Assembly: GCA_023150195.1 (NCBI GenBank)
Contig: JAKLLI010000095.1
Location: 1-7,018 of the forward strand
DNA: 7,018 nucleotides
DNA from: Azonexus sp.
Lineage (GTDB): Bacteria > Pseudomonadota > Gammaproteobacteria > Burkholderiales > Rhodocyclaceae
Direction: 5' to 3'
This document shows positions 1-7,018 of the stretch, piece by piece (positions within the stretch are counted from its first letter, which is position 1; every line of letters starts with the position of its first letter). A program made the translations under genes and the position numbers. The notes under the pieces were generated by a model that saw nothing but the letters and a program-made list of their open reading frames with translations, was not told the DNA's origin and made no database searches.

Positions 1-562
1 CACGGGGAATCACCTGGAAGGAATAAAAATCGTAGACCGGCGCCAGCGGCTTCCAGATTTTTGAAAACTCGAGCACCAGCAAACGACCGCCGGGACGCAG
101 CACGCGCCGCATTTCCGCCAGCGCCGTATCCTTATGGGTCATGTTGCGCAAGCCAAAGGCGACGGTCACGCAGTCGAACCAGTCGTCGGGGAAGGGCAGT
201 TTCTCGGCGTCACATTGGGCTACCGGCAGCATGTAACCGAGATCGGTCAGGCGATCCCGACCACGTGCCAGCATTGCGTTGTTGATGTCCGTCAGCCAGA
301 CTTGGCCGCTTTTACCCACGCGTTTGGCAAACGCCAGCGAGAGGTCACCCGTACCGCCGGCGACGTCCAGCACGCGGCTTCCTTCCCGAACGCCACTGCG
401 CTGAATCGTGAATGCCTTCCAGAGCCGATGCATGCCACCGGACATCAGATCGTTCATCAGGTCGTAGCGACTGGCAACCGAGTCGAAGACATCAGCAACC
501 CGCCGGGCCTTCTCCTGCTCGGCAACGGTTTCGTAACCAAAGTGGGTGTGTTCGTTTTTCAT
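1..562 (-). CDS. ubiE: UbiE: ubiquinone/menaquinone C-methyltransferase (C-terminus cut by window edge)
   Basis: SAM-dependent C-methyltransferase of quinone biosynthesis. In known UbiE it methylates the benzoquinol ring (2-polyprenyl-6-methoxy-1,4-benzoquinol) in the ubiquinone pathway and demethylmenaquinol in the menaquinone pathway. 187 residues are visible; E. coli UbiE has about 251, so roughly 60 C-terminal residues lie off the left edge. Seen directly: the first UbiE signature [16 protein letters not shown] at 33-48; SAM-binding motif [13 protein letters not shown] at 64-75; acidic residue D92 in [12 protein letters not shown] at 117-124; [11 protein letters not shown] at 134-144; and the second signature RVLRPGG at 153-159, followed by LLVLEFSK. 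The start is the ATG three bases after the stop of the DUF971 gene. No purine-rich Shine-Dalgarno precedes it (upstream bases read CCTCATTAAGTC), so translation probably depends on termination-reinitiation from that gene. The [14 protein letters not shown]-terminus fits betaproteobacterial UbiE. Assignment is very secure; which quinone is used cannot be read from this window. Confidence 0.97.
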   Translation of the reverse strand, partial: MKNEHTHFGYETVAEQEKARRVADVFDSVASRYDLMNDLMSGGMHRLWKAFTIQRSGVREGSRVLDVAGGTGDLSLAFAKRVGKSGQVWLTDINNAMLARGRDRLTDLGYMLPVAQCDAEKLPFPDDWFDCVTVAFGLRNMTHKDTALAEMRRVLRPGGRLLVLEFSKIWKPLAPVYDFYSFQVIPR

Positions 563-565
563 GAC

Positions 566-982
566 TTAATGAGGTTGACCGCAGCTGCGTGCGGCAGGAC
601 GCACGGAGGTGTCGACATCGCGCGATCCTCCCTGAGCCTGAAGTTGATCGAGATAATTTTGCCAAAGCGTCGCTTCATGCACCGCCAGGTTGTAAAGGAT
701 GTCCCAGGAATACAGGCCGCTGTCATGGCCGTCGGAAAACACCAGTTTCAACGCATAAGTCCCCACGGGCTCGATGCCCACGATGTCTACATCGCGCTTG
801 CCGGTCTGCAGGGTTTCCTGTCCCGGCGCATGGCCCCGCGCTTCGGCAGACGGGGTGTACACCCGCAGGTATTCTGCCGGCAGACGATACGCCTGTTCGC
901 CGTACACCAGTTCCAGGACGCGAGACACGCGGTGCAACCGGACTTCGTCCGGCACCGGGATGTCGCTGTTCATGCCCGCCAT
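566..982 (-). CDS. DUF971 / GBBH-like N-terminal domain protein
   Basis: Small 138-residue, probably cytoplasmic protein consisting essentially of one DUF971 (gamma-butyrobetaine hydroxylase-like N-terminal, PF06155) domain. Seen: VRLHRVSRVLELVYG at 14-28, the LPAEYLRVYTPSAEARGH segment at 34-51 leading to GHAPGQ at 50-55, and the family hallmark FSDGHDSGLYSWD at 82-94. The last 20 or so residues are low in hydrophobics and look like a variable tail. The same domain occurs at the N-terminus of eukaryotic gamma-butyrobetaine hydroxylase and in the plant Fe-S carrier HCF101. The cysteines that bind zinc in the human hydroxylase are absent: the only Cys is C134 in the tail. No catalytic motif is visible, so no activity is claimed. 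The ATG at 982 is preferred over the in-frame ATG at 973 because GGAAGGA (995-989) sits 6 bases upstream of it. ubiE follows after 3 bases, so the two are almost certainly co-translated. A role in quinone or Fe-S metabolism is inference from context. Confidence 0.92.
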   Translation of the reverse strand: MAGMNSDIPVPDEVRLHRVSRVLELVYGEQAYRLPAEYLRVYTPSAEARGHAPGQETLQTGKRDVDIVGIEPVGTYALKLVFSDGHDSGLYSWDILYNLAVHEATLWQNYLDQLQAQGGSRDVDTSVRPAARSCGQPH

Positions 983-1033
983 TTGCTATCCTTCCCAAGA
1001 CGTTCAACCCGCCAACAGCGACGGGTACTTGCC
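983..1033 (-). promoter_or_regulatory. Short spacer with DUF971 ribosome-binding site
   Basis: This 51-base gap separates the PilZ-like gene from the DUF971 gene. It carries a good ribosome-binding site, GGAAGGA (995-989). A weak 5-base inverted repeat (ACCCG 1007-1011 / CGGGT 1022-1026) has no T-run, and I see no convincing promoter, so read-through from the upstream gene is expected. Confidence 0.6.
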
Positions 1034-2644
1034 TTAAATTTCTGCGAAACTGATGCGCTCAAAATCCTGCCCGCGCTGCAGGATGTGGCGCATTCTCACC
1101 CGCAACGGCATTTCCCCAATATAGGCCTCCAGTTCCCGACTGGCCTGATAAAGGCCCTGCGGCACGACCAGCGAAGCCTCTTCGCCAACCGCGGGCAAGG
1201 CAGGCATCTGGAACGCCTGGGTATAACGCTCGCTCCCCGCCTGACCGTCAACAGCCAGCAAACGCACTGCAATCGGGACAGGCACGCCGGGCAAGGACGA
1301 CAGGCCGACCAGCAAGCCCCCTTGATCATCCACCGTCAACCACACGACATGCGCCAGCAAAAAGCGTTCTCCGTCATGCGGGCAGACAGCCAGGAGCTGG
1401 CCCAGCATCAAGCGTTCTCCGGCCACCGAACGGGAAAGACAAAAGCCGCTGGCCGAATGATTGACGACCGCCCACGATTCCGGATCCACCACCACAGCAG
1501 GACGGATATTGTTCGCGTGTCCGGCGGGTTCGACCGAATCGCGGAAAGTGAATAACTGATCGAACTCTTCCCGCGAATAGGCCGCGGCAGCCCCCGGCTG
1601 TTCGAATTCCTTGCCCGACACGAAGTAATGCATGTCGGCAAAACCCAAACCGACACGGGCAGTCCCGTGGCTGGGAAAACGGCGGAAACGACGCAAGGAG
1701 GCTGACTGTGTCCAGGGACGCATCAGATATTCGAGCAATTGGGTGACATGCCCGGAGGTATCTTCACCGAGCCCCAACTGCGACGGGGTCAGCCGCATTT
1801 TCAGCTGGCTGAGCACATGGCTGATCTGCAAACCAAGGCGGGTCGTATCAAGTTGCCGGACATCGCGGCTCGGCCCCTCCATTACGGACCCCGGGTGCAA
1901 GGCCTGATCCTTCATCAACTCGACAATATACGAGGGAATCACCAGCTCGTCATCCAGATGCTCGACCGAGACCAGGGGCGCCCACATATTGGCCCAGCGC
2001 CGGATTAAATTCAGATTTCGGGCATTCTGGCCATACGGATTGGCCATGTCGATCAGCAACAGCGCGACATAGGCCGCCATGCAGTGCGTCGCCTGCAAAT
2101 CGCTTTCCAGCATGTCGCTCACCGGCAGGCTGGCCACGCCCCATTCCTCTGCGGACTCGTAATAGCCGTGCAGCTCAAGCCAGATGCCGGGCGGCAACTC
2201 ACGCCGCGCCGGATAGTGTTCAAGAATCACCCGCCCCGTGTAGTAAATGCAGCGATGCAGGATGGTCGCAACCAGCGCCTCGTAGTCGGGATTGTCCGTT
2301 GCCGGCTCTTCCAGTCGGGCGCAAAGTGCATAGGCCTTGCCCATTTTCCGCCACGCTGCCACCACATGAACGAAGGCGGCGTTTTCTTCATCGGTCAGCG
2401 GTACCGGCTTGTTCTGGTAGCGTCTGGCCATTTCCTCTTCGATGAAGCAGAGTGGGGCACGCGCTTGTTCCAGCAAGGGGAGCAATACCCCGGGATCGGG
2501 CGGCTCGGCCAGCAGGCTGTCCAGAAAGCAGGTCAACTGCTGTTCGGCGACCAGGGGGTTCGCCAGCTTCAATTCCGCCAGATAGGCCAGCCCGGTCTCG
2601 ACATCAGCAAAGATCGGCATCGGCTGTTCAAGGGCATCACTCAT
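1034..2644 (-). CDS. Uncharacterised 536-aa protein with PilZ-like C-terminal domain
   Basis: I do not recognise a named gene. The N-terminal ~310 residues appear mostly helical and soluble, with several Trp/Tyr/Cys-rich helices (e.g. HRCIYYTGRVILEHYPARRE at 130-149) and no signal peptide or clear transmembrane segment; I cannot assign them to a family. The C-terminal third resembles PilZ c-di-GMP receptors: RRFRR at 318-322 fits RxxxR, NHSASG at 395-400 fits [D/N]xSxxG, and a beta-rich stretch follows (GQLLAVCPHDGERFLLAHVV at 415-434, then WL at 435-436 and LLVGLSSLPG at 444-453). The two motifs are 72 residues apart, against a few tens in a canonical PilZ, so c-di-GMP binding is only a hypothesis. 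The start is the ATG at 2644: it overlaps the HIT gene stop as ATGA and has GAGGAG (2658-2653) 8 bases upstream. An in-frame GTG at 2653 overlaps that Shine-Dalgarno and is unlikely. The gene ends with TAA, 51 bases before the DUF971 gene. Confidence 0.85.
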   Translation of the reverse strand: MSDALEQPMPIFADVETGLAYLAELKLANPLVAEQQLTCFLDSLLAEPPDPGVLLPLLEQARAPLCFIEEEMARRYQNKPVPLTDEENAAFVHVVAAWRKMGKAYALCARLEEPATDNPDYEALVATILHRCIYYTGRVILEHYPARRELPPGIWLELHGYYESAEEWGVASLPVSDMLESDLQATHCMAAYVALLLIDMANPYGQNARNLNLIRRWANMWAPLVSVEHLDDELVIPSYIVELMKDQALHPGSVMEGPSRDVRQLDTTRLGLQISHVLSQLKMRLTPSQLGLGEDTSGHVTQLLEYLMRPWTQSASLRRFRRFPSHGTARVGLGFADMHYFVSGKEFEQPGAAAAYSREEFDQLFTFRDSVEPAGHANNIRPAVVVDPESWAVVNHSASGFCLSRSVAGERLMLGQLLAVCPHDGERFLLAHVVWLTVDDQGGLLVGLSSLPGVPVPIAVRLLAVDGQAGSERYTQAFQMPALPAVGEEASLVVPQGLYQASRELEAYIGEMPLRVRMRHILQRGQDFERISFAEI

Positions 2645-2658
2645 GCAACACACTCCTC
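2641..2658 (-). promoter_or_regulatory. Translational coupling site: RBS GAGGAG inside HIT gene and ATGA stop/start overlap
   Basis: The Shine-Dalgarno GAGGAG (2658-2653) lies inside the last codons of the HIT gene and is followed after 8 bases by ATG, which overlaps the HIT stop TGA as ATGA (2644-2641). This fixes the start of the PilZ-like gene and implies co-transcription and coupled translation of the two. Confidence 0.8.
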
Positions 2659-3075
2659 TGCACCCAGTTGCGCCCGCAAGGCCTCTCTGAGCGCGAGCTC
2701 GGGAATCGCCGGGCGCACCGGCGAACGCTCTCTTTTGGGCAAGGCCCAGATGGGATCGGGAAAATGGCGATCGTCCTGCCAGCGGGGGATCACATGCCAG
2801 TGCAGATGCGGAACCACATTGCCCAGACTGGCGAGGTTGACCTTGTCAGGCTGATACAGGCTACGCACCACCGTTTCCACGCCAAAGACCACACGCATCA
2901 GGCGCTCCCGCGATTCGGTGTCAAGATCGCTCATCTCCCGAACGTGCGCATTGAGAATCACCCGGCAAAAACCGGGATAACCGGGTTCATCCACGGCGAC
3001 GACACGACACAAGGCAGACTGCCAAAGCACGTCGCCACCTTGCTGCTCGCACAATACACACTTCATGTCAGTCAT
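2641..3075 (-). CDS. HIT-family nucleotide hydrolase/transferase
   Basis: 144-residue cytoplasmic protein of the histidine triad superfamily, whose members cleave nucleotide phosphoesters and phosphoramidates (for example dinucleoside polyphosphates) through a nucleotidylated histidine. Seen: the triad HLHWHV at 90-95, with H92 the expected nucleophile, preceded by NLASLGN at 80-86 and followed by IPRW, the arrangement of Fhit-like HIT proteins (HxHxHxxPR). An N-terminal CVLC (C6, C9) plus H44 in LNAHV and H90 could form the structural zinc site known in several HIT proteins. The segment from residue 100 on (DDRHFPDPIW, then a helical C-terminus) is typical of proteobacterial family members. 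Start ATG at 3075 has AGGGGG (3087-3082) 6 bases upstream; ATG at 3066 is the only near alternative. The stop overlaps the start of the PilZ-like gene. The natural substrate cannot be deduced from the sequence. Confidence 0.95.
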   Translation of the reverse strand: MTDMKCVLCEQQGGDVLWQSALCRVVAVDEPGYPGFCRVILNAHVREMSDLDTESRERLMRVVFGVETVVRSLYQPDKVNLASLGNVVPHLHWHVIPRWQDDRHFPDPIWALPKRERSPVRPAIPELALREALRAQLGAEECVA

Positions 3076-3099
3076 CGAGAGCCCCCTGATAAGCTGGGG

Positions 3100-3105
3100 A
3101 TTATA
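3100..3105 (-). promoter_or_regulatory. Candidate sigma-70 -10 box upstream of the HIT operon
   Basis: The minus strand reads TATAAT here, a perfect -10 consensus in an otherwise GC-rich spacer, about 25 bases upstream of the HIT start codon. Transcription would begin near 3092-3094 and leave a leader of under 20 bases that still includes the AGGGGG ribosome-binding site. No good -35 exists: at 17-base spacing the hexamer is AAGGTG, and there is no extended -10 TG. If real, the promoter is probably weak or activator-dependent and lets HIT, PilZ-like, DUF971 and ubiE be expressed separately from the upstream dehydrogenase. Confidence 0.45.
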
Positions 3106-3117
3106 ACCGCCAGCACG

Positions 3118-3142
3118 CCCGGCACCTTACGTCGATGCCGGG
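3118..3142. repeat. Inverted repeat CCCGGCA / TGCCGGG in the dehydrogenase-HIT spacer
   Basis: Seven-base perfect arms (3118-3124 and 3136-3142) flank an 11-base loop, 20-44 bases after the dehydrogenase stop codon. As minus-strand RNA it forms a GC-rich hairpin, but no T-run follows (the next bases are CGTGCTGG), so it is not a standard intrinsic terminator. It lies across the -35/spacer region of the candidate promoter, so it could be an operator, a transcript 3'-end stabiliser or chance. Confidence 0.4.
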
Positions 3143-3146
3143 GGAA

Positions 3147-3157
3147 GATCACTGATC
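3147..3157. repeat. Short palindrome GATCA-C-TGATC
   Basis: A perfect palindrome with 5-base arms around one central base, just after the dehydrogenase stop and beside the larger inverted repeat. It would sit upstream of the -35 position of the candidate HIT promoter, where activators often bind. Arms this short occur by chance, so a regulatory role is only a possibility. Confidence 0.2.
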
Positions 3158-3161
3158 CGGG

Positions 3162-6100
3162 TCAAAGCAATACGCGCTCTATCCCACCCTGATTGGCCTG
3201 ATTGACGTAGTCCGCCATCCACTGTTCTCCGAGCAGGCGCCGCGCCATTTCCACCACGATGTAGTCTGCCTGCGTACCGGCATCTTCATCATAACGAGAC
3301 AAGCCTTGCAGGCAAGCCGGGCAGGAGGTCAACACCTTGATGTCACCGGTAAACCCGTCCGCGCGCAGTTTTTCCGCGCCCTTTTCGATTTCCTGCTGCT
3401 TGCGGAATTTCACCTGCGTCGCAATATCCGGACGCGAATAGGCAAACGAGCCGGAATCGCCGCAGCAACGATCCGTCAGCGGGACATCCTGACCCATCAG
3501 CGACTGGGTCACGGCCAGCGGGGCATACGCCTTCATCGGCGTATGGCAGGGATCGTGATACATGTAGCGCGTACCCTGGGCGCCCTCCAGCTTGACGCCT
3601 TTTTCCATCAGATATTCGTGAATATCCAGCAAACGGCACCCCGGGAAGATCTTCTCGAACTGGTACTTCTGCAACTGATCCATGCAGGTTCCACATGAAA
3701 CAATCACGGTTTTGATGTCGAGATAGTTCAGCGTATTGGCGACCCGGTGGAAGAGCACGCGGTTATCGGTGGTGATCTTCTGGCCCTTGTCCTCTTCACC
3801 GGCGGAGGTCTGCGGGTAACCGCAGCACAAATACCCCGGCGGCAGCACCGTGGTCGCACCGACTTCGTAAAGCATCGCCTGGGTCGCCAGACCGACCTGC
3901 GAGAACAGGCGCTCCGAGCCGCAGCCCGGGAAGTAGAACACCGCTTCAGAATCGGCGCTGGCCACCTTGGGATTCCGGATCACCGGAATCACCTTGTCGT
4001 CCTCGATATCGAGCAAGGCGCGCGACGTTCGCTTGGGCAGATTGCCCGGCATCGGCCGATTCAGGAAATGGATCACCTGCGTCTTGATGGTCGGCGCCCC
4101 CAGAGAAGCAGGCGGATGCTGGCGCGTGTCCTGCACCAGTCCCAAGGCTTTGGCGGCCTTGTGTGCCAGACGCTGCGCCTTGAACCCGTACTCCATCATC
4201 CCGGCCCGCATCAGTTTCACGGTCGACGGGTCTTTGGCGGTCAAAAAGGCCATGGCAGCCGCCGTACCGGGGCTGAAGCGCTTTTTGTCCTGTTTGCGCA
4301 GGAAATTGCGCATGGCCACGGATACATCGCCGAAATCAATGTCGACCGGACACGGCTTCACGCAGCGGTGACACACCGTGCAGTGATCGGCAACGTCGTT
4401 GAATTCGTCGAAATGCTTGAGCGAAATACCGCGCCGGGTCTGCTCTTCGTAAAGGAAGGCTTCGACCAGCAGGGAGGTGGCGAGAATCTTGTTACGCGGG
4501 CTGTAGAGCAGGTTGGCACGGGGCACGTGCGTCGAACAAACCGGCTTGCACTTGCCGCAACGCAGGCAGTTCTTGACCATCTCGGAAATCTTGCCGATTT
4601 CCGATTGCTCCATGATCAAGGATTCTGTCCCGAGCAAGCTGAAAGAGGGCGTATAGGCATTGCCCATGTCGCCGCCGGGCATCAGCTTGCCCTTGTTGAA
4701 ACGGCCCTCGGGATCGACGCGCTGCTTGTAGGCGCGGAAAGGCGCCAGCTCGCTTTCAGTGAGGAATTCCAGTTTGGTGATGCCGATGCCGTGTTCGCCG
4801 GAAATCACGCCATCCAGGCTGCGCGCCAGCAACATGATCCGTTCCACCGCCTTGTGTGCGGTTTGGAGCATGGCGTAGTTGTCGGAGTTGACCGGAATAT
4901 TGGTATGCACATTCCCGTCACCGGCATGCATGTGCAAGGCCACGAACACCCGGCTGCGCAGCACATCCTTGTGAATGGCCTCGATCCGCTCAAGAATTGG
5001 CCGATAGACGCTGCCATCAAAAATCTTGGCGAGGCGGGCCTTGAGTTCCTGTTTCCAGGAAGTCCGGACAGAGTAGTCCTGCAAGCGATGGAACAAGCGG
5101 GGCGATGCGGCCTTGTTGGTCAATTCACCGGCCACCACGCCGTAGGACATGAAGCGCGACTCGGCTTCGGCCAGCGGCAGATCGAGATTTTCGAGCAACC
5201 ACGCCCAGCGCAGACGAACGGCCTCAACATAATCCAGCGCCGCCTGCCGGCGATCGCCGATCAGCACGTCCTTGTCGAGGTTGGCATCGCCGGCATGCAG
5301 CGGCAATTCGCCTTTCAGGAACTCACTCAGCGCATCGCACAGGGCCAGCTTGTTCTGCGTAGACAACTCAATGTTGATGCGCTCGATGCCATCGCAGTAA
5401 TCGCCCATGCGCGGCAGCGGGATGACCACATCCTCGTTGACCTTGAAAGCGTTGGTATGACGGGAAATCGCCGCCGTCCGCGAACGGTCCAGCCAGAATT
5501 TCTTGCGCGTTTCAGCGTCGACCGCAATAAAACCTTCGGCAGCACGCAGATTGCACATGCGCACCACTTCGGAAGCGGCCGCCATGACCGCCTTTTCGTC
5601 ATGACCGACCAGATCGCCAATCAACACCATCTTGGGCCGACCGTGACGTTTGGCCTTGGTCGCATAACCCACGGCTTTCACATAGCGCTCGTCGAGATGC
5701 TCCAGACCCGCCAGTTGCACCCCCGCCGCATGTCCGGCGCCACCCGGCTTGAAGTAATCGGTGATTTCAACAATTGCCGGCACCGCTTCGCGCACCTGAC
5801 CAAAAAACTCCAGACACACCGTGCGCGCTACCGGCGGCATCTTGTGCAACACCCAGCGGGCCGCCACGATGATGCCGTCCGTCCCTTCCTTCTGCACACC
5901 CGGCACGCCGCCCAGGAACTTGTCGGTGACGTCCTTGCCCAGACCGATCTTGCGGCAGGCCGCACCGGGCATGGTCAGGATTTCCTCGGCCAGCAGTTTT
6001 TTCCCCGAGGGATCGAAGCGCTTCAGGCGGAACTCGACATTCTCCTGCTCATGAATCTTGCCGTAGTTGTGATTGACCCGTTCGATTTCCAGCCAGTTGC

Positions 6101-7018
6101 CATCCGGATCGACCATCTTCCACCAGGCCAGATTGTCGAGCGCCGTCCCCCACAGCACAGCCTTCTTGCCGCCCGCATTCATCGCGATATTGCCACCGAT
6201 ACAGGAGGCCGAGGCTGAGGTCGGATCGACGGCAAAGACACGTCCGGCGGCAGAAGCCGCCTCCGAAACGCGGTCGGTGACCACACCGGCACCGGTACGG
6301 ATAGTGGCATACGGCGTTTCGTGTCCGGCCAGCACCAATTCTTCCACCGGCCCGATATCAATCAGCTTTTCGGTATTGATCACCGCCGCATAAGGCGTCA
6401 GCGGCACGGCGCCGCCGGTGTACCCCGTACCACCCCCACGCGGAATGATGGTCAGCCCCGCCTCGATACAGCCGCGCACCAGATGGCCAATTTCTTCTTC
6501 GGTGTCCGGGTAGAGGACGACGAAGGGGTATTCCACCCGCCAGTCGGTGGCATCGGTGACATGCGACACCCGCGCCAGCCCGTCAAAGGCAATATTGTCC
6601 TTGCGCGTGTGTTTACCGAGATATTTCAGTACCTTGCGCCGCAAGTCGAGGGTTTCACCAAAGCGCGTGGAGAACTGATCAACCGCCACCTGCGCCGCCT
6701 CGACCAGGCGCTTGACCTTGGCCGAACGCTCGGGGTCTTCGCCCTCGCTCTCGGCACGCCGCTTCTCGACCTCGGTCAGGCGATGCCGGAGTGCGTTCAC
6801 CAGCGCTTCACGACGTTCCCGGTTGTCGAGCAGATCGTCTTCCAGGTAGGGGTTGCGCTGTACGACCCAGATGTCACCCAGCACTTCGTAGAGCATGCGG
6901 GCCGAGCGGCCGGTGACGCGCTCACCGCGCAGTTCATCAAGAATCGCCCAGTTTTCGGCGCCAAGCAGGCGGATCACGATCTCGCGATCGGAAAACGAGG
7001 TGTAGTTGTAAGGAATTT
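3162..7018 (-). CDS. Giant fused FAD-linked dehydrogenase/Fe-S oxidoreductase with N-terminal DUF3683 (start beyond window)
   Basis: 1284 residues are visible and the frame stays open to the right edge, so the true start lies outside; the in-frame GTG at 6977 is internal because conserved-looking sequence ([12 protein letters not shown]) precedes it. Numbering from the first complete codon (7014-7016): DUF3683-type region about 1-140; FAD_binding_4 (PCMH-type) module about 155-310 with [11 protein letters not shown] at 192-202 and [12 protein letters not shown] at 274-285; FAD-oxidase C-terminal module to about 780, with [10 protein letters not shown] at 695-704 and [10 protein letters not shown] at 741-750. 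Then come two ferredoxin-like motifs, CxxCxxCxxxC at C817-C827 and C879-C889, and two CCG modules (C1032, CC1064-1065, CxxC 1108-1111; C1157, CC1184-1185, CxxC 1232-1235). This is GlcD plus GlcF in one chain, as in the E. coli D-2-hydroxyglutarate dehydrogenase YdiJ but longer. Expected to oxidise a 2-hydroxy acid and pass electrons via Fe-S centres to quinone; the substrate is unknown. No signal peptide is visible, but the N-terminus is missing. Confidence 0.95.
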   Translation of the reverse strand, partial: IPYNYTSFSDREIVIRLLGAENWAILDELRGERVTGRSARMLYEVLGDIWVVQRNPYLEDDLLDNRERREALVNALRHRLTEVEKRRAESEGEDPERSAKVKRLVEAAQVAVDQFSTRFGETLDLRRKVLKYLGKHTRKDNIAFDGLARVSHVTDATDWRVEYPFVVLYPDTEEEIGHLVRGCIEAGLTIIPRGGGTGYTGGAVPLTPYAAVINTEKLIDIGPVEELVLAGHETPYATIRTGAGVVTDRVSEAASAAGRVFAVDPTSASASCIGGNIAMNAGGKKAVLWGTALDNLAWWKMVDPDGNWLEIERVNHNYGKIHEQENVEFRLKRFDPSGKKLLAEEILTMPGAACRKIGLGKDVTDKFLGGVPGVQKEGTDGIIVAARWVLHKMPPVARTVCLEFFGQVREAVPAIVEITDYFKPGGAGHAAGVQLAGLEHLDERYVKAVGYATKAKRHGRPKMVLIGDLVGHDEKAVMAAASEVVRMCNLRAAEGFIAVDAETRKKFWLDRSRTAAISRHTNAFKVNEDVVIPLPRMGDYCDGIERINIELSTQNKLALCDALSEFLKGELPLHAGDANLDKDVLIGDRRQAALDYVEAVRLRWAWLLENLDLPLAEAESRFMSYGVVAGELTNKAASPRLFHRLQDYSVRTSWKQELKARLAKIFDGSVYRPILERIEAIHKDVLRSRVFVALHMHAGDGNVHTNIPVNSDNYAMLQTAHKAVERIMLLARSLDGVISGEHGIGITKLEFLTESELAPFRAYKQRVDPEGRFNKGKLMPGGDMGNAYTPSFSLLGTESLIMEQSEIGKISEMVKNCLRCGKCKPVCSTHVPRANLLYSPRNKILATSLLVEAFLYEEQTRRGISLKHFDEFNDVADHCTVCHRCVKPCPVDIDFGDVSVAMRNFLRKQDKKRFSPGTAAAMAFLTAKDPSTVKLMRAGMMEYGFKAQRLAHKAAKALGLVQDTRQHPPASLGAPTIKTQVIHFLNRPMPGNLPKRTSRALLDIEDDKVIPVIRNPKVASADSEAVFYFPGCGSERLFSQVGLATQAMLYEVGATTVLPPGYLCCGYPQTSAGEEDKGQKITTDNRVLFHRVANTLNYLDIKTVIVSCGTCMDQLQKYQFEKIFPGCRLLDIHEYLMEKGVKLEGAQGTRYMYHDPCHTPMKAYAPLAVTQSLMGQDVPLTDRCCGDSGSFAYSRPDIATQVKFRKQQEIEKGAEKLRADGFTGDIKVLTSCPACLQGLSRYDEDAGTQADYIVVEMARRLLGEQWMADYVNQANQGGIERVLL

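Noticed and set aside
1007..1026. ACCCG/CGGGT inverted repeat between the PilZ-like and DUF971 genes as a terminator
   Set aside because: The arms are only 5 bases, the loop is 10, and no T-tract follows on either strand; chance is the likely explanation.
134..1555. A 473-codon open frame on the plus strand
   Set aside because: It runs antisense across ubiE, the DUF971 gene and part of the PilZ-like gene, crossing two gene boundaries. It shows no family motif and has atypical composition, so it is a shadow frame.
2651..2653. GTG at 2653 as the start of the PilZ-like gene
   Set aside because: It overlaps the GAGGAG ribosome-binding site that serves the ATG at 2644, and nothing suitable lies upstream of it.
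3118..3142. The inverted repeat as an intrinsic terminator for the dehydrogenase gene
   Set aside because: The 7-base stem is GC-rich, but no run of T follows on the minus strand and the loop is 11 bases, so it lacks the defining tail.
2084..3192. Overlapping plus-strand open frames across the HIT gene and its spacer
   Set aside because: They lie opposite the clearly assigned HIT gene and the start of the PilZ-like gene, have no domain signature, and would cover the candidate promoter.
3747..6218. An 823-codon open frame on the plus strand opposite the large dehydrogenase gene
   Set aside because: It is antisense to a gene with unmistakable FAD, Fe-S and CCG motifs. Its translation is rich in His, Gln and Arg with no recognisable domain, as expected for the complement of a GC-rich coding frame.
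6975..6977. GTG at 6977 as the start of the large dehydrogenase
   Set aside because: The frame continues upstream to the window edge with [13 protein letters not shown], which fits the DUF3683 N-terminal region, so the true start lies beyond 7018.

Overview
The window looks like an ordinary core-chromosome segment of a betaproteobacterium. Rhodocyclales-type (Azoarcus, Thauera or Dechloromonas relatives) is my best guess. That rests on remembered gene order and protein style, not on a search. The DNA is GC-rich and evenly composed. All five genes lie on the minus strand and are tightly packed. I see no tRNA or rRNA gene, insertion sequence, CRISPR array, phage gene or compositional break, and no gene-free stretch longer than 86 bases.

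In transcription order (right to left): (1) 7018-3162 holds most of a very large fused flavin/iron-sulfur dehydrogenase. It has an N-terminal DUF3683 region, a GlcD/D-lactate-dehydrogenase-type FAD module, two ferredoxin-like 4Cys motifs and two CCG cysteine modules. Its start lies outside the window. (2) After an 86-base spacer with a perfect TATAAT -10 box and an inverted repeat comes a HIT-family nucleotide hydrolase/transferase (3075-2641). (3) It overlaps by 4 bases (ATGA) a 536-residue protein of unknown function (2644-1034) with a PilZ-like C-terminal part. (4) Next is a small DUF971 (GBBH-like N-terminal) protein (982-566). (5) Three bases after its stop begins ubiE (562-1), the ubiquinone/menaquinone C-methyltransferase, cut by the left edge.

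The last four genes look like one operon: HIT, PilZ-like, DUF971, ubiE. They are joined by a stop/start overlap, a 51-base gap and a 3-base gap. The flavin/iron-sulfur enzyme probably feeds electrons from a 2-hydroxy acid into the quinone pool, and ubiE helps make that quinone, so a respiratory theme is plausible but inferred. Nothing here is clearly a new system. The items most worth a second look are the PilZ-like protein with its widely split motif and unassigned N-terminal 300 residues, the conserved but functionally obscure DUF971-ubiE pairing, and the unknown substrate of the giant dehydrogenase.
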